From contig JAMPUU010000026.1 of the NCBI GenBank assembly GCA_030144965.1, positions 124,001 through 188,000 of the forward strand: a stretch of DNA of 64,000 bases, read 5' to 3'. Source of the DNA: Nitrospira sp. BO4. Lineage in GTDB: Bacteria > Nitrospirota > Nitrospiria > Nitrospirales > Nitrospiraceae. Position 1 is the first letter of the stretch. Each line of letters begins with the position of its first letter. Below are positions 16,332 through 24,213 of the stretch, piece after piece. A model generated the notes under the pieces. That model was not told the DNA's origin. It worked only from the letters and a program-made list of their open reading frames with translations, and did no database searches. A program made the position numbers and the translations under genes.

Positions 16332-16515
16332 ATGGACAACATCGTGAAGGAGGTCCCGACCTCTATCCCAATATCACAGAGGCGGTCAAAATGGAGGCGC
16401 ATGGGAAGAGCTTCGCATCCCATCAGGAATGGCAATGGTTCCCTAACCCAGTATTACCACTCTGAAGCACCGGGTATATCAAGATGAAAGAACTCCTAAT
16501 CAAGGTAAATGAACG
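16332..16515 (+). pseudogene. Frameshifted copy of the EAVKIEAHGKSF gene
   Basis: It starts ATG (MDNIVKEV), then needs a frame change to read PDLYPNITEAVKMEAHGKSF, another to read IRNGNGSLTQYYHSEAPG, and a third for the end (KELLIKVN). These pieces match the intact gene at 3771-3959 in order. At least three indels make it a clear pseudogene. Confidence 0.7.
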
Positions 16516-16713
16516 GTTCCTATTTCCCTCTGACCGATTGTTAACGATCACCTAGGCTCGCCCATCTCCGGCGCTGTCTTCTCTATTAACTGAATCATAT
16601 CGGGTCGCCTCTCCGGGACTTCACTCTCACTCAGCGGTCAGGCCTCCGGATTGACTCCATTACCGATTCTGGCAGAATGCTGCGTCGTTTATGCTCGGGA
16701 AAGGAGGCACCCA

Positions 16714-16877
16714 ATGCAACTGGCGAAAGAAGTGAAAACATTCTCCGTAGCTTGTGAACACATTCTCGCCGCCATTGCCCAGCACAGAGCGCTCACGAAG
16801 GATGAGCCCTCATGATCGAATACTATTGCGTGGAGATACTCTCCAAGATCGCGCCATTCATGACCAAACCAGGATGA
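16714..16877 (+). pseudogene. Split DEIRxF-family copy
   Basis: After AAGGAGG the ATG at 16714 reads MQLAKEVKTFSVACEHILAA and then IAQHRALTKDEPS before TGA at 16813. An ATG overlapping that stop (ATGA) opens the shifted frame MIEYYCVEILSKIAPFMTKP. Together the two parts match the family pattern F-VA-E ... L ... IEYY ... K. Either a one-base indel split the gene or the halves are translated by coupling. Confidence 0.55.
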
Positions 16878-16906
16878 TCATCCCGTCCGATTCGTTTAGA
16901 GCAATA

Positions 16907-17245
16907 CGACCGAACATCAAATCTTGATCAATAGGTGTTGATCAATAGGAGGTTTGGAGAACATACGCTACGTGAAATTAGGGCACCGCTTACCCGCCTC
17001 GGTCTTTCATTCAAGCCATCTGAAGAACCAGTTGCTCACACTACGGTGAGCCGGCTAACCCCCTGAAGCAATATTGGTATACCGTCCATCCGTCATGGGG
17101 TGAGGCAATGCTTCAGTAGCTGAGACCATAAGACTTACTGTGCAGGACCGTCTTTGCACAGAGTGAGGAGCCGGTCTAACGCTCGCTTGCTCGTGTGCTA
17201 TTCAAGTGAGGCCGCCACATCGAAGCATAAAGCTGCTTCCTCCAT
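16907..17245 (+). pseudogene. Duplicated 3' ends of the alpha-CTD-like and receiver genes
   Basis: This stretch matches 21826-22145 closely. It carries the last part of the plus-strand alpha-CTD-like gene (TTCGGAGAACATACG-type core, then the shared CCCCCTGAAGCAATATTGGT end) and, on the minus strand, the last codons of the receiver gene (KRALDRLLTLCKD). A 12-base word, TTGATCAATAGG, is tandemly duplicated at 16923-16950, breaking the frame. Neither gene is complete. Confidence 0.75.
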
Positions 17246-17378
17246 TATTGCGTTCAGGTGCATACCTGCATCGATACGGCCTAGGGGTATCCCTACTTCC
17301 TTGCGAATCTAGACTTATTCATAGATGGACTTGTCGCGGGTTGAATAGCTTTATTCCTTCATGACTTCATAAAGGCCC

Positions 17379-19409
17379 ATGGTTCGAATCACGCATCCAT
17401 TACTCGCCGGTGCTGGACAGTATCTAGCCGCCGCTTTTCTTGTTGCACTCGGGTTGAGCGCCTCTGGGTGTGGCGACTCGGCGTCCGTTAACCCAGCAGT
17501 GGAACTCAGCAGGCTGACCGTCAGCCCCGGCACACTTCAACCGGGGTTTAGCAGCGAAACAACCTCATACCGCGTCGATCTGACCAACGACATTACGACT
17601 GTGACCGTCACCGCCCAAGCGGCAGTCTCGGGCGATACCGTGACGATTAATGGTCACGCGACGACAAGTCGTACCATCACCCTCGATCCGGCCGGGCAAA
17701 CGACCGTCGTCAATATTGTAGTTTCAGAATCAACCAATAATTCGAGAACCTATACTATCCGTCTGATCAGAGCAGGACTAGTTGGAAACAACTCATTACA
17801 GAGCTTGGGGGTTTCCTCTGGAGCACTGGCTCCCGCATTCGATGCGAACGTGCAAACCTATACCGTTAGTGTTGCCAACAACGTCGGAAGCCTCAATGTC
17901 ACCTCCACACTGTCGGATCCTGCTGCAACGATGACCGTGAATGGACAGGCCGCGCTCTCTGGTCAAGCCCGTGCAATCACCCTGAATGGCCCGGGCCAAA
18001 GCACGAGCATCACGATTATCGTGACAGCCCAGAACGGCAATGACAAAGCCTACCTGGTGATGGTGAGCCGTGGAGTGTCAAACAATAACAATTTGCAGAG
18101 TCTGACCATCTCACCGGGAGCGTTAACCCCCCCTTTCAGCGCCGGTACCGTCGGCTACACGATCAATGTGGCAAGTACCGTGAACAGCGTGACGGTAACC
18201 CCCAGCGTGCAAGATAGCGCAGCAAGCATGACCGTGAATGGCCAAGCCACGAACTCAGGTCAGGCTCGAGCCATTACGTTGAACGGGCCGGGAGCAAATA
18301 CCTTTATCAATATCATCGTGAACTCTCAGAGCGGCCCCTCCAAAACCTATTCTGTGAACGTGCTGCGTGCCGCTCTCGTTGGGAACAACAACCTCTCAGC
18401 GTTGACAGTGTCGTCCGGTTCCTTATCTCCTGTCTTCAATTCCGGTACGGAAGACTACTCTGTGATTGTGACACCCGATGTCACTACCGTCACGGTGACG
18501 CCTGCACTTCAAAATTCTAGTTCCACTATGACGGTGAACGGGACACCCACCACCTCTGGCCAGGCTCGCCCCGTTACATTGCGTGCAGCGGGGTTGAGTA
18601 CCCTGATCAATATAGTGGTGACGGCGCAGAACGGAACTCAGAGGACCTATACGGTGGAAGTCGATCGTGCCGCATTGGGTGGGAACAACAACCTGTCGGC
18701 CTTGAGCGTATCTCCAGGCTCTTTGGCTCCTGCGTTTGTACCAAGCACTCTGACCTACACGGTGAACGTGGCAAACTCCTTCACCAGCGTGAATGTCGCT
18801 GCAACCAAAGCCGATGCCAATGCGGTGATATCTGAAGACGTGACAGCCGGAGCAGGAACAGCCACCGGCCAAGCAACCATACAACTCGGTGGGGAGGGGA
18901 CAGCGACTCTTGTGTTGATCGCGGTCACTGCCTCGAATGGCAGCTCCAAGACGTACCGAATCACCGTGGCCCGAGCCTCGTCATCGAGCAACAACAACTT
19001 GTCAGCCCTATCTGTCTCGCCAGGGTCCTTAACGCCTTCCTTTGCAGCGGGCAGAGAGGACTACACCACAGATGTAGCCAGCGATGTCACGAGCATGAAC
19101 CTTTCGGCTACGAAGGCCGACGCGAATGCCGTGCTGTCCGGCTCAGTGAGCGCCGGGACAGGGGTTTCCACAGGACAAGCCACCATTCCATTAAACGGAG
19201 CTGGAACCAGTACTTCTGTCTCCATCACGGTGACCGCTGCGAATGGCAGTTCGAAGACCTATTCCATCACCGTAAATCGTGCGGCCAATGGAGACGAGGA
19301 CAATAATGGCGGCAACCGGGGGAACGGGAGTAACAGAGGAAATGGAGGAAACAATGGGAATGGAGGAAATAACGGAAATGGAAACAACAAAAATAAGGAA
19401 GATGACTAA
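17379..19409 (+). CDS. Lipoprotein with six cadherin-like beta-sandwich repeats
   Basis: A 676-residue exported protein. The signal peptide ends in the lipobox-like LSASGC. Six repeats of about 95 residues follow, each opening with a motif like LSALSVSPGSLTPSF and containing Y(T/S)V-V, VT, MTVNG and KTY-(I/V)-V strands; this is the cadherin-like beta-sandwich domain common in surface proteins. After the last repeat comes a tail of about 45 residues almost wholly Asn/Gly (NGGNNGNGGNNGNGNN) ending acidic. It is likely a surface or matrix adhesin or scaffold; the tail may bind cations (inference). Repeats 2-6 are separated by linkers with (N)NNNL, typical of duplication. Confidence 0.85.
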   Translation: MVRITHPLLAGAGQYLAAAFLVALGLSASGCGDSASVNPAVELSRLTVSPGTLQPGFSSETTSYRVDLTNDITTVTVTAQAAVSGDTVTINGHATTSRTITLDPAGQTTVVNIVVSESTNNSRTYTIRLIRAGLVGNNSLQSLGVSSGALAPAFDANVQTYTVSVANNVGSLNVTSTLSDPAATMTVNGQAALSGQARAITLNGPGQSTSITIIVTAQNGNDKAYLVMVSRGVSNNNNLQSLTISPGALTPPFSAGTVGYTINVASTVNSVTVTPSVQDSAASMTVNGQATNSGQARAITLNGPGANTFINIIVNSQSGPSKTYSVNVLRAALVGNNNLSALTVSSGSLSPVFNSGTEDYSVIVTPDVTTVTVTPALQNSSSTMTVNGTPTTSGQARPVTLRAAGLSTLINIVVTAQNGTQRTYTVEVDRAALGGNNNLSALSVSPGSLAPAFVPSTLTYTVNVANSFTSVNVAATKADANAVISEDVTAGAGTATGQATIQLGGEGTATLVLIAVTASNGSSKTYRITVARASSSSNNNLSALSVSPGSLTPSFAAGREDYTTDVASDVTSMNLSATKADANAVLSGSVSAGTGVSTGQATIPLNGAGTSTSVSITVTAANGSSKTYSITVNRAANGDEDNNGGNRGNGSNRGNGGNNGNGGNNGNGNNKNKEDD

Positions 19410-19554
19410 TGCAACTTGCTACGCATATATCCGACCAGCTCGGGCCATACACTCATGAGACTCTTCTCCCATTAACACGTTTCTTTCCATTTTCTGTAAC
19501 AACGATCAGCAGGCATACGTACTGACATGGGTCGGTCTTCATCACCGTGACCAC

Positions 19555-19935
19555 CTACGAAGCCGCTTTGATATAGGATGCTCGTTTCCAACCTGACCGC
19601 AGCCTGCCCTTTACCAAGACTTTGAGGCGCTGGAGCTCTTCAACCACGCGCTCCAACTCCTCTAATTTGTTCAAATCATCTTGGCAACTGGTGTCTGCGA
19701 GCCAGACTTGGAACAGGGCAAGGTTTGCGATCTGCTCCTGGTTTGTCGGTTGTGCAAGGATAGAGGGATCGTTATTGATGAGTCCTCTGAGATGGGGGCA
19801 AAGACTTCCGAGTTCTGCGAGCTCACACGAACAGCTCACAATGAGCTCTTTCTCCGTCCATTCTGCGTTCACCTCAGAGGGAAAATGCGAGGAGAACTCA
19901 TCGACGCAATACAGGGACAGTTCCTGTTCATTCAC
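19555..19935 (-). CDS. Protein with SWIM-like zinc motif
   Basis: A 126-residue protein. The motif SCSCELAELGSLCPHL has the CxC-x(n)-CxH spacing of SWIM zinc fingers, flanked by beta strands (WTEKELIVS). The C-terminal half is a long helix (LNKLEELERVVEELQRLKVL), likely a coiled coil. SWIM motifs contact DNA or proteins; the helical tail suggests oligomerisation. There is no neighbour to suggest a pathway. The ribosome site is weak. Confidence 0.65.
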   Translation of the reverse strand: MNEQELSLYCVDEFSSHFPSEVNAEWTEKELIVSCSCELAELGSLCPHLRGLINNDPSILAQPTNQEQIANLALFQVWLADTSCQDDLNKLEELERVVEELQRLKVLVKGRLRSGWKRASYIKAAS

Positions 19936-20156
19936 AATTGCCGCTCGCTCTCTGCCAGGCGGTCATCTATTACAAGTGTTTATAAGGCAGTCTAAGATTG
20001 GACGGGTTGTACATCATGGGGTAGCCAGCGTGCAATAGAAAACGAGCAGGTATATTCTATAGCCTGAGACTTTACTTAGGAACACTTATTGGCGCTGGAT
20101 ATGTTCTCACGCATATACATGCATATAAATACGTATGAACACGACACGCAGCATCA

Positions 20157-20268
20157 ACTAGGAGAGTTGCTAGTTCAGAAGATACCCTTCCGAATGCATA
20201 ACTAAGACGGTCCTATAGCAATGCGTCCATATTGACCGCCATCACGATCGCAGAAGAGCGGCTCTCTC
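20157..20268 (+). repeat. Conserved upstream block of the DEIRxF gene, copy 2
   Basis: Matches 6047-6157; both copies keep the GTTGCTAGTTCAGA run and end at the start codon of a DEIRxF gene. Confidence 0.6.
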
Positions 20269-20442
20269 ATGACCTTACGTGATGAGATTCGGCATTTTAT
20301 GGTCATATCGGAAACCTTGCTCGACGGCTCCATCAAAGCAGAGGACCTGACATACATCGAACTCGAACTTCTCCAGTATTATCTATGCAGGGTTGGCCAG
20401 AAGTTCCCGACCCACCCTAAACTGACGCATTCGTCCTTGTGA
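20269..20442 (+). CDS. Small protein of the DEIRxF family, copy 3
   Basis: A 57-residue protein reading MTLRDEIRHFMVISETLLDG, then SIKAEDLTYIELELLQYYLC and RVGQKFPTHPKLTHSSL. It is the nearest paralogue of 6158-6391 and shares flanking DNA on both sides, so it arose by segmental duplication. It ends 20 residues earlier because of a TGA. Substitutions are mostly conservative, suggesting the protein was or is under selection. Confidence 0.55.
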   Translation: MTLRDEIRHFMVISETLLDGSIKAEDLTYIELELLQYYLCRVGQKFPTHPKLTHSSL

Positions 20443-20605
20443 GACAATGGCGATGTCCCATCGCAATCATTGCCGAGCGGGTCAATGGTCAGGGGAGAGT
20501 AACGTATATGAGCAATGTTCACCGCCAACGAGTTTGCGTCTGACGACACATCGAACATACTGTTCAGACTGAGCCACTACCAGCTTATGGCTGAGAGACG
20601 AAAAG

Positions 20606-20971
20606 ATGGCCAATACTATCAGAGGCTTCTTCGGCATGCTCGCACACGCGGAACAAACAAAGTTCGAACTCGCAACCCTTAGGAAGGTTCCCACGATCGA
20701 GATGCAGGTCTACGATCACGTCGGCTTTCAGCCCACCAGCCATACCGACATGTCTCCGAATGGTTTCTTCGCGAGCCTCAAGCACGTACTTGGAATCGAT
20801 CCATCGAGTCAGCCTCTGCCCCCAGAAGGCGTTCGGCGTGGCGGACCGGTCCTTGAGGTCCAAGCCGAGGAGCGTTACCTCAATGCGATTGCCGAGACGT
20901 TGGACCGATGCGGAGCGGAGGATATCTTCAGCTTCACGACAGCGGAGCGGATGGGTGGACAACAGGGGTAA
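20606..20971 (+). CDS. Hypothetical protein with stress-protein-like C-terminus
   Basis: A 121-residue soluble protein starting MANTIRGFFGMLAHAEQTKF. The C-terminal segment PVLEVQAEERYLNAIAETLD, followed by RCGAEDIF, resembles the beta-alpha unit ending in GAxDI seen in general-stress proteins. GAGAGACGAAAAG precedes the ATG. An overlapping minus-strand frame (20585-20986) is judged a shadow because it has no ribosome site. Identity is uncertain. Confidence 0.45.
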   Translation: MANTIRGFFGMLAHAEQTKFELATLRKVPTIEMQVYDHVGFQPTSHTDMSPNGFFASLKHVLGIDPSSQPLPPEGVRRGGPVLEVQAEERYLNAIAETLDRCGAEDIFSFTTAERMGGQQG

Positions 20972-21238
20972 TTTAGCCAGAATCATGGCTGGCAGAGAAC
21001 GGTGGGACCAAGTCGATAGTCAGGGGAAAGCTGCCATCCGTCATAGTACTGAGACTCTTTTAGGCTTCCAGCGCCAGGAGAAAGGGAGGTGGTGTCGGCC
21101 CTGCCAAGACTCCCTCCCTGTTCAGTGTTCTCCCTAGTCGCGCTCAATGAGTCTGGATAGGTAATCTTTAACAGAGAGTTCAGCCAAGGCTGCCCCCTGG
21201 CTTGGCTTCACTACTATCTCTCTAGGAATCTCTCGCCT

Positions 21239-21976
21239 ATGAATCGGCCCTGGTCCAAAATTCTTCATCTCCTCACGCACGGATTTTCGGTCTTGGCGCG
21301 CTACGTCCCTCCTGTCCCGTTGTACCATGTGCGCCCGAGTCGTGCCGTGAGTGTGGGGGACTGTGGTGTGCCAGAGCACTCGCATCGGACCAAGAAAGCG
21401 GCCGAGCGTTGTCAGCCAAAGCCTATCAATAGGACGGCTCGAATTGTTCCTACAAAGGAAGAGCAAGCCGCTGATGCCAGGCGTTTATTTGAAATGGTCT
21501 TATCCGGAGCGACATATTCACAGGCGGCGACGACGTTTGGTACGTCAATGACACTGTGTAGGAAGAGGTTCTTTAGATTGGCGCGCCTGACGGTTCGCAG
21601 GGGTTCACCGGCTCATCGATACGAACCACCGTTTGATGAGCAGCAGGTGGCGGTGATGAGGCGACACAAAGAAGCCTGGCTACAAGCCTATGACCAAGCA
21701 GTGGCACCCCTGTCGCTCTCTGAGTGTCAAAGGCCAGAAACTGTTTCGATCTGTCAACTCAAGTTGAGCTCCTATACTGAAACCTCCCTCAGAAATGCTG
21801 ACATCACCACACTTGCTGACCTCCTCAATACGACCGAACATCAGATCTTAATCAATAGGAGGTTTGGGGAACATACGTTGCGTGAAATTAGGGCACTGCT
21901 TACCCGCCTCGGTCTTTCATTTAAGCCATCTGAAGAATCAGTTGCTCACACCACGGTGAGACGGCTAACCCCCTGA
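21239..21976 (+). CDS. HTH protein with RNA polymerase alpha-CTD-like domain
   Basis: Up to 245 residues. The middle holds a helix-turn-helix-like stretch (MVLSGATYSQAATTFGTSMT) and the C-terminus resembles the alpha subunit C-terminal domain: ADITTLADLLNTTEHQILIN, RRFGEHTLREIRALLTRLGL. In RpoA this helix-hairpin-helix unit binds UP elements and activators, so a DNA- or regulator-binding role is likely. The N-terminal CG...HRTKKAAERC stretch may bind zinc. The exact start is uncertain, and a minus-strand frame overlaps the first 230 bases. The 3' end is duplicated at 16.9-17.2 kb. Confidence 0.6.
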   Translation: MNRPWSKILHLLTHGFSVLARYVPPVPLYHVRPSRAVSVGDCGVPEHSHRTKKAAERCQPKPINRTARIVPTKEEQAADARRLFEMVLSGATYSQAATTFGTSMTLCRKRFFRLARLTVRRGSPAHRYEPPFDEQQVAVMRRHKEAWLQAYDQAVAPLSLSECQRPETVSICQLKLSSYTETSLRNADITTLADLLNTTEHQILINRRFGEHTLREIRALLTRLGLSFKPSEESVAHTTVRRLTP

Positions 21977-22044
21977 AGCAATATTGGTATACCGTCCATG
22001 CGTCATGGGGTGGGACAATGCTTCAGTAGCTGAGACCATGAGGC

Positions 22045-22689
22045 TTACTGTGATGGACTGTCATTGCATAGAGTGAGGAGACGGTCTAAGGCTCGTTTCC
22101 TGGTGAGTTCTTGAATGGAGGCCGCCGTATCGAAGAGATTTCCTTCCTCCTCAGTCGACAGAAGCGGGCGCTTGCTCGTCTTGAACATCTGTAATGTTCT
22201 GTCGACCAATTCATTGGCAGCCGCAAGATGTGGTTCAGCGGTGAAATCCCGAGGATATGTCTCCATATGGTCTTGAAACGTCGCTATTGCCCGCACTCTC
22301 GACGCGAGCAATTTCATCAATTGATTATGCCATAGGGCCTGTTTGACCGCATGGACAGCCTCATGAGGAACGACGGGCTTCGCGATGAAATCCAGCGCAT
22401 CCCGTTGGAGGACCCGATAAGCCGATGTGCGGTCTCGCTCACCGGCAGTGACAAGAATGGGCGCGACGGAACCCTGGGCGGCTTTATATTTGAGGAATCG
22501 ATACGCTTGCAGCAGAATGAGACTCATTGCCATGGTGTCGTACGATGCCAGGCCACTCTTCCGACATAGTTCCTCGACTGAAGTACAGATATCGACCATC
22601 ACGTGCGGGAGGTGATCAGACAAGATGCGCGGGAAATGATCGAGGGTATGAGGATCGGTGTCAGCGAGGATAATCGTTTGGCGGAACAT
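22045..22689 (-). CDS. Degenerate response regulator receiver with helical C-terminus
   Basis: A 214-residue protein. The N-terminal 120 residues follow the receiver fold: ILADTDPHTLDHFPRIL at the acidic pocket, VAPILVTAG for the Thr strand, and DFIAKPVVPHEAVHAV with the conserved Lys. The position of the phosphoacceptor Asp reads TMAMSLILLQAY with no Asp, so it is likely phosphorylation-independent. The C-terminal 90 residues are helical and unassigned. Its promoter region is the conserved leader block shared with 2985-3245. The 3' end overlaps no gene but is duplicated at 17.2 kb. Confidence 0.75.
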   Translation of the reverse strand: MFRQTIILADTDPHTLDHFPRILSDHLPHVMVDICTSVEELCRKSGLASYDTMAMSLILLQAYRFLKYKAAQGSVAPILVTAGERDRTSAYRVLQRDALDFIAKPVVPHEAVHAVKQALWHNQLMKLLASRVRAIATFQDHMETYPRDFTAEPHLAAANELVDRTLQMFKTSKRPLLSTEEEGNLFDTAASIQELTRKRALDRLLTLCNDSPSQ

Positions 22690-22693
22690 CTGT

Positions 22694-22860
22694 GTGCCCT
22701 AGGAACAAGTGACTCCCATCATCGGTTGCGATCCCTGCGCTGTTCAGTAATGAAAAGAAGCCGGCTTCCTTGAAGACTCCTCTGTCAAGCCAACAAATTT
22801 TAAGCGTAGGTAATATTCCAAGACAATTAGAGAGAAACCTCAAGGAGAAGTCTGGAAGCT
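22694..22860 (-). repeat. Conserved promoter/leader block, copy 2
   Basis: Near-duplicate of 3256-3420, placed directly before the degenerate receiver gene. It keeps the same promoter-like hexamers and the same junction near the start codon. Confidence 0.75.
22797..22826 (-). promoter_or_regulatory. Probable promoter in leader block copy 2
   Basis: TTGTCT (22826-22821) and TAAAAT (22802-22797), 18 bases apart, are identical in both hexamers and spacing to the first copy. The predicted leader is about 100 bases. Confidence 0.5.
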
Positions 22861-23021
22861 GGCTGATGGGTGAACGAGAATTGCAGATAGCGCCGCTGAC
22901 AGATAATGGAAGTTAGAGATCTCACGTCGGCTAATTCGCAATAGTTCTCAAGGACTAGCGGCGATGGACGCAACGAGAATAGTCAGGAGCATGCAAGCCG
23001 TGGTCATCTCTCGCTCTTGTG

Positions 23022-23246
23022 TTATCTAACCGATGAGCCAGGAATCTTGCCATCTATGATGAGCTGGCCATAGGCGATGCACTGGGCCGTGGCTTCTTCG
23101 AATATCGTATATCGACCAGTCCTCACGAAATGACGGCTATCCTCCTCGTCCTTCGTTGACCAGGAAATGAAGACATTCAATTCCCACATTCCCGTATCCA
23201 CGAGTAGCCGAGGGGCGGGCTGAATAGTATAGCCTTTGTAAGTCAC
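23022..23246 (-). CDS. Small YKGY-family protein (distant YKGR relative)
   Basis: A 74-residue protein starting MTYKGYTIQPAPRLLVDTG, with WELNVFISWSTKDEEDSRHF and a C-terminal EEATAQCIAYGQLIIDGKIP. The layout (YKGxxI, central W and hydrophobic strand, EAxxxxxxxGxxxID end) matches the YKGR proteins, with more divergence. It is a small alpha/beta fold of unknown function. Confidence 0.6.
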   Translation of the reverse strand: MTYKGYTIQPAPRLLVDTGMWELNVFISWSTKDEEDSRHFVRTGRYTIFEEATAQCIAYGQLIIDGKIPGSSVR

Positions 23247-23273
23247 GGCTGGGTTTTCGGAATAGCAGGTGAG

Positions 23274-23501
23274 TCAGGACAATTTCTGGGCGGTCCGATC
23301 ATTGGTAGGAGACCGGTCCTCTGTATGAACCCGTGAGGGCTTCCAACACGCACTATCCAGATACCAGGTTCCTGTTTGTTTACAGCGGACACAGTACGTT
23401 TGGAACATGTTTGGAGGGAGAAACGTATTCTGGGTTTTCTCTTGGCAGACCGCGCACAGGAGGAAGCAGGTATTCGAGAAAAAGAGTGCGTCGATTTTCA
23501 T
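23274..23501 (-). CDS. Hypothetical Cys-pair protein
   Basis: A 75-residue frame with CAVC and CVRC pairs (LLCAVCQEKTQN; QTYCVRCKQTGTWYLD), consistent with one zinc site. AGAGG lies about 8 bases before the ATG. The N-terminal LFFSNTCFLLC is unusually hydrophobic. It may start later, at MFQTYCVRC. It lies in the same direction as, and 27 bases upstream of, the YKGY gene, so co-transcription is plausible. No family recognised. Confidence 0.45.
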   Translation of the reverse strand: MKIDALFFSNTCFLLCAVCQEKTQNTFLPPNMFQTYCVRCKQTGTWYLDSACWKPSRVHTEDRSPTNDRTAQKLS

Positions 23502-23855
23502 CGAAGCGACCTCTTGCGGCCTGCTCGTCAGTCACGCTTAGCGAAGACCGCGAACTGGGGAAAATTGTAGCAAATCGTAAAACTACTTACAAGGTCATCA
23601 ACCCCATGAATTCCATTGGCAGGCATTGAGGCCCCCCGTAAGTCATGGATGATGCTTCAAAATCCTGGACTGTGTTGTCGAGAAGGAAGGCGTGAAACCA
23701 ACATGGGCAAGCTCGCTCGGCCATCGAATAGCTCATTGTGCAGCCCAGAGGGTTAGACCTGCAATGCACTGGTTTTATCAGCCGATTAGGCTGGCTCCTC
23801 ATGTCCATCCAGCAATTCTCGCGCTCAAAGTGTCTCATTTCAGGATTGGAGCATT
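23502..23855. other. Intergenic, no gene recognised
   Basis: About 350 bases; the short frames on both strands lack ribosome sites and recognisable sequence. Confidence 0.35.
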
Positions 23856-24038
23856 TCAATCTGGTAACCGATAATAAGCAAGATTTTCTCTCTGCCCACA
23901 TTTATCACACGCGCCCGTTAGGCTGATCGGCCGAAGCTGGCGGATAGTCGCCCAGTAGAATAGCATCTCATTTTCCGTCTTGGGTCTTAACAATGATAAC
24001 AGGCCAGCGCATCTCGAACAGTATTTGATCGTCGTCAT
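23856..24038 (-). CDS. Small four-cysteine protein
   Basis: A 60-residue protein starting MTTIKYCSRCAGLLSLLRPK, with a second pair in GACDKCGQRENLAYYRLPD. CSRC and CDKC are about 36 residues apart and likely bind zinc. GGAGGGC precedes the ATG at good spacing. A TTCCTAGT motif is 67 bases upstream, linking it to the other motif-bearing genes. Function unknown. Confidence 0.6.
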   Translation of the reverse strand: MTTIKYCSRCAGLLSLLRPKTENEMLFYWATIRQLRPISLTGACDKCGQRENLAYYRLPD

Positions 24039-24105
24039 AATGCTGCCCTCCTGTCGCAGTGCAGTTCGCGGCAGTTATTTTCTGACAGAGAGGACAAGTT
24101 CTAAT

Positions 24106-24113
24106 ACTAGGAA
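24106..24113 (-). promoter_or_regulatory. TTCCTAGT motif upstream of 24038 gene
   Basis: Exact octamer on the minus strand, 67 bases before the start codon of the four-cysteine protein. Confidence 0.35.
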
Positions 24114-24213
24114 GAACACTAGGCTGGTGATCAAGGGCACATATGGGCGGACCCGGATCGAAGGGGTGACCCGCGGCTTATGAGGTAGCGGTACAAGAGC
24201 AAAGCACAAAGGG

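Noticed and set aside
17375-17400. GGTTCGAATC, tRNA T-loop-like
   Set aside because: It lies at the start of the repeat lipoprotein gene, and no cloverleaf can be drawn around it.
21134-21466. Minus-strand frame ending KDYLSRLIERD
   Set aside because: The C-terminal part looks protein-like, but it overlaps the alpha-CTD-like gene and has no good start; left undecided.
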